Positions 63,398-64,000 of a stretch of 64,000 nucleotides of DNA are shown here, in pieces (position 1 is the first letter of the stretch; every line of letters begins with the position of its first letter). Both the position numbers and the translations under genes were made by a program. Location: positions 10,338,501 to 10,402,500 of the forward strand of contig NC_054758.1 in the NCBI RefSeq assembly GCF_018143015.1, read 5' to 3'. Source of the stretch: Lytechinus variegatus. Lineage: Eukaryota; Echinodermata; Echinoidea; Temnopleuroida; Toxopneustidae. The notes beneath the pieces are model-generated. The model saw only the letters and a program-made list of their open reading frames with translations, did not search any database and was not told where the DNA came from.

Positions 63398-64000
63398 GTA
63401 AGAATTTCGATCTTCGCCTGATTGATTCCTTAATGTAAAGATACAAATAAAGGACCTTCCGAGGAGCATTTCATCAACATTTCTGTCCCGCACGTCAGAT
63501 CTGACATCTTCCATTGCTTTTGATAGGCAGAGTATCTATGTTAACTATATGTATGGTAACTTACGGATAAAACAAAACTTGTCTGTGAAAACGTCCGACA
63601 ATTCCTGAAATTGTTGAATGCTCCCTGATCAAGCACTGTGCGTCCCCACGATACGATCTTGAAAAGGTTAAAACGGAGTAAAGATTAATGGACACAGGCA
63701 ACGTTTATGATAAGTGAAAATTATACGATGTTGGCAAGGGTGTAAAATATGACTGGCCACCCCCGAAAATTAACAAGTCTTCAGGAAACTGACTGTAAAC
63801 AGCCAACATATTAATATGGTCTTTAAAAAGCCAAAATATAAATTAGCTTTTCTGAAAGAGATATTAACTTTCTGCATTCTGCAAAAGTTTAACGCTGTGA
63901 GGTGAATGAAAAAGAAAGATATTCTTTAACAGCCTATTTTGCATTCTTCTGCTCATTCCATTGAAATTGCAAAGCGTGGCCGTCTTGAGTGATCACCGAA
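63398..64000. other. Start of the next intron
   Basis: No further exon recognised before the window ends. Confidence 0.5.

Overview
The window reads as nuclear DNA of a marine deuterostome, most likely an echinoderm and probably a sea urchin. It is AT-rich, intron-rich and full of (TA)n tracts, foldback MITEs and tRNA-headed SINEs. It also carries a C-type-lectin/SRCR gene of the kind that is heavily expanded in sea urchins. The organism call is an inference; no marker gene here settles it.

Three multi-exon genes can be assembled, all on the + strand, and in each the splice phases agree at every junction. (1) 7500-11061: four exons, 477 codons, a cytoplasmic-type protein with a 17-residue motif present twice and a short helical segment resembling the LURAP1/FAM89 family. 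(2) 13957-20104: three exons, about 379 codons, a seven-helix receptor of the aminergic (muscarinic/histamine-H3-like) class. It keeps the amine-binding Asp of helix 3 but has DRC in place of DRY and lacks several aromatic-cage residues. (3) 35395 to beyond 63397: signal peptide, a C-type lectin domain over three exons, then two SRCR domains of one exon each. The module borders are all phase 1 and the gene runs off the right edge.

The rest is intergenic or intronic and mostly mobile-element derived. Recognisable items include hAT-like elements with 8-bp target duplications (2775-3663, 40475-42213, 43866-44846, small one 18079-18281). A second, oppositely oriented copy of the 40.5-kb element at 35988-37445 forms a roughly 1.45-kb inverted repeat with it. 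There is a solo LTR with a 4-bp duplication (24361-25288), a Helitron/Helentron-like element (50771-52731), and a family of TTAA-flanked foldback elements, one copy nested in another. Several other foldback MITEs, at least two SINE families, two LINE relics and many micro- and minisatellites fill most of the remainder.

The most interesting items biologically are the atypical aminergic receptor, the lectin-SRCR gene with its altered cysteine and calcium-site residues, and the group of hAT-like elements that carry an internal CpG-rich minisatellite. I see no evidence of an operon, a CRISPR array or other prokaryotic system.
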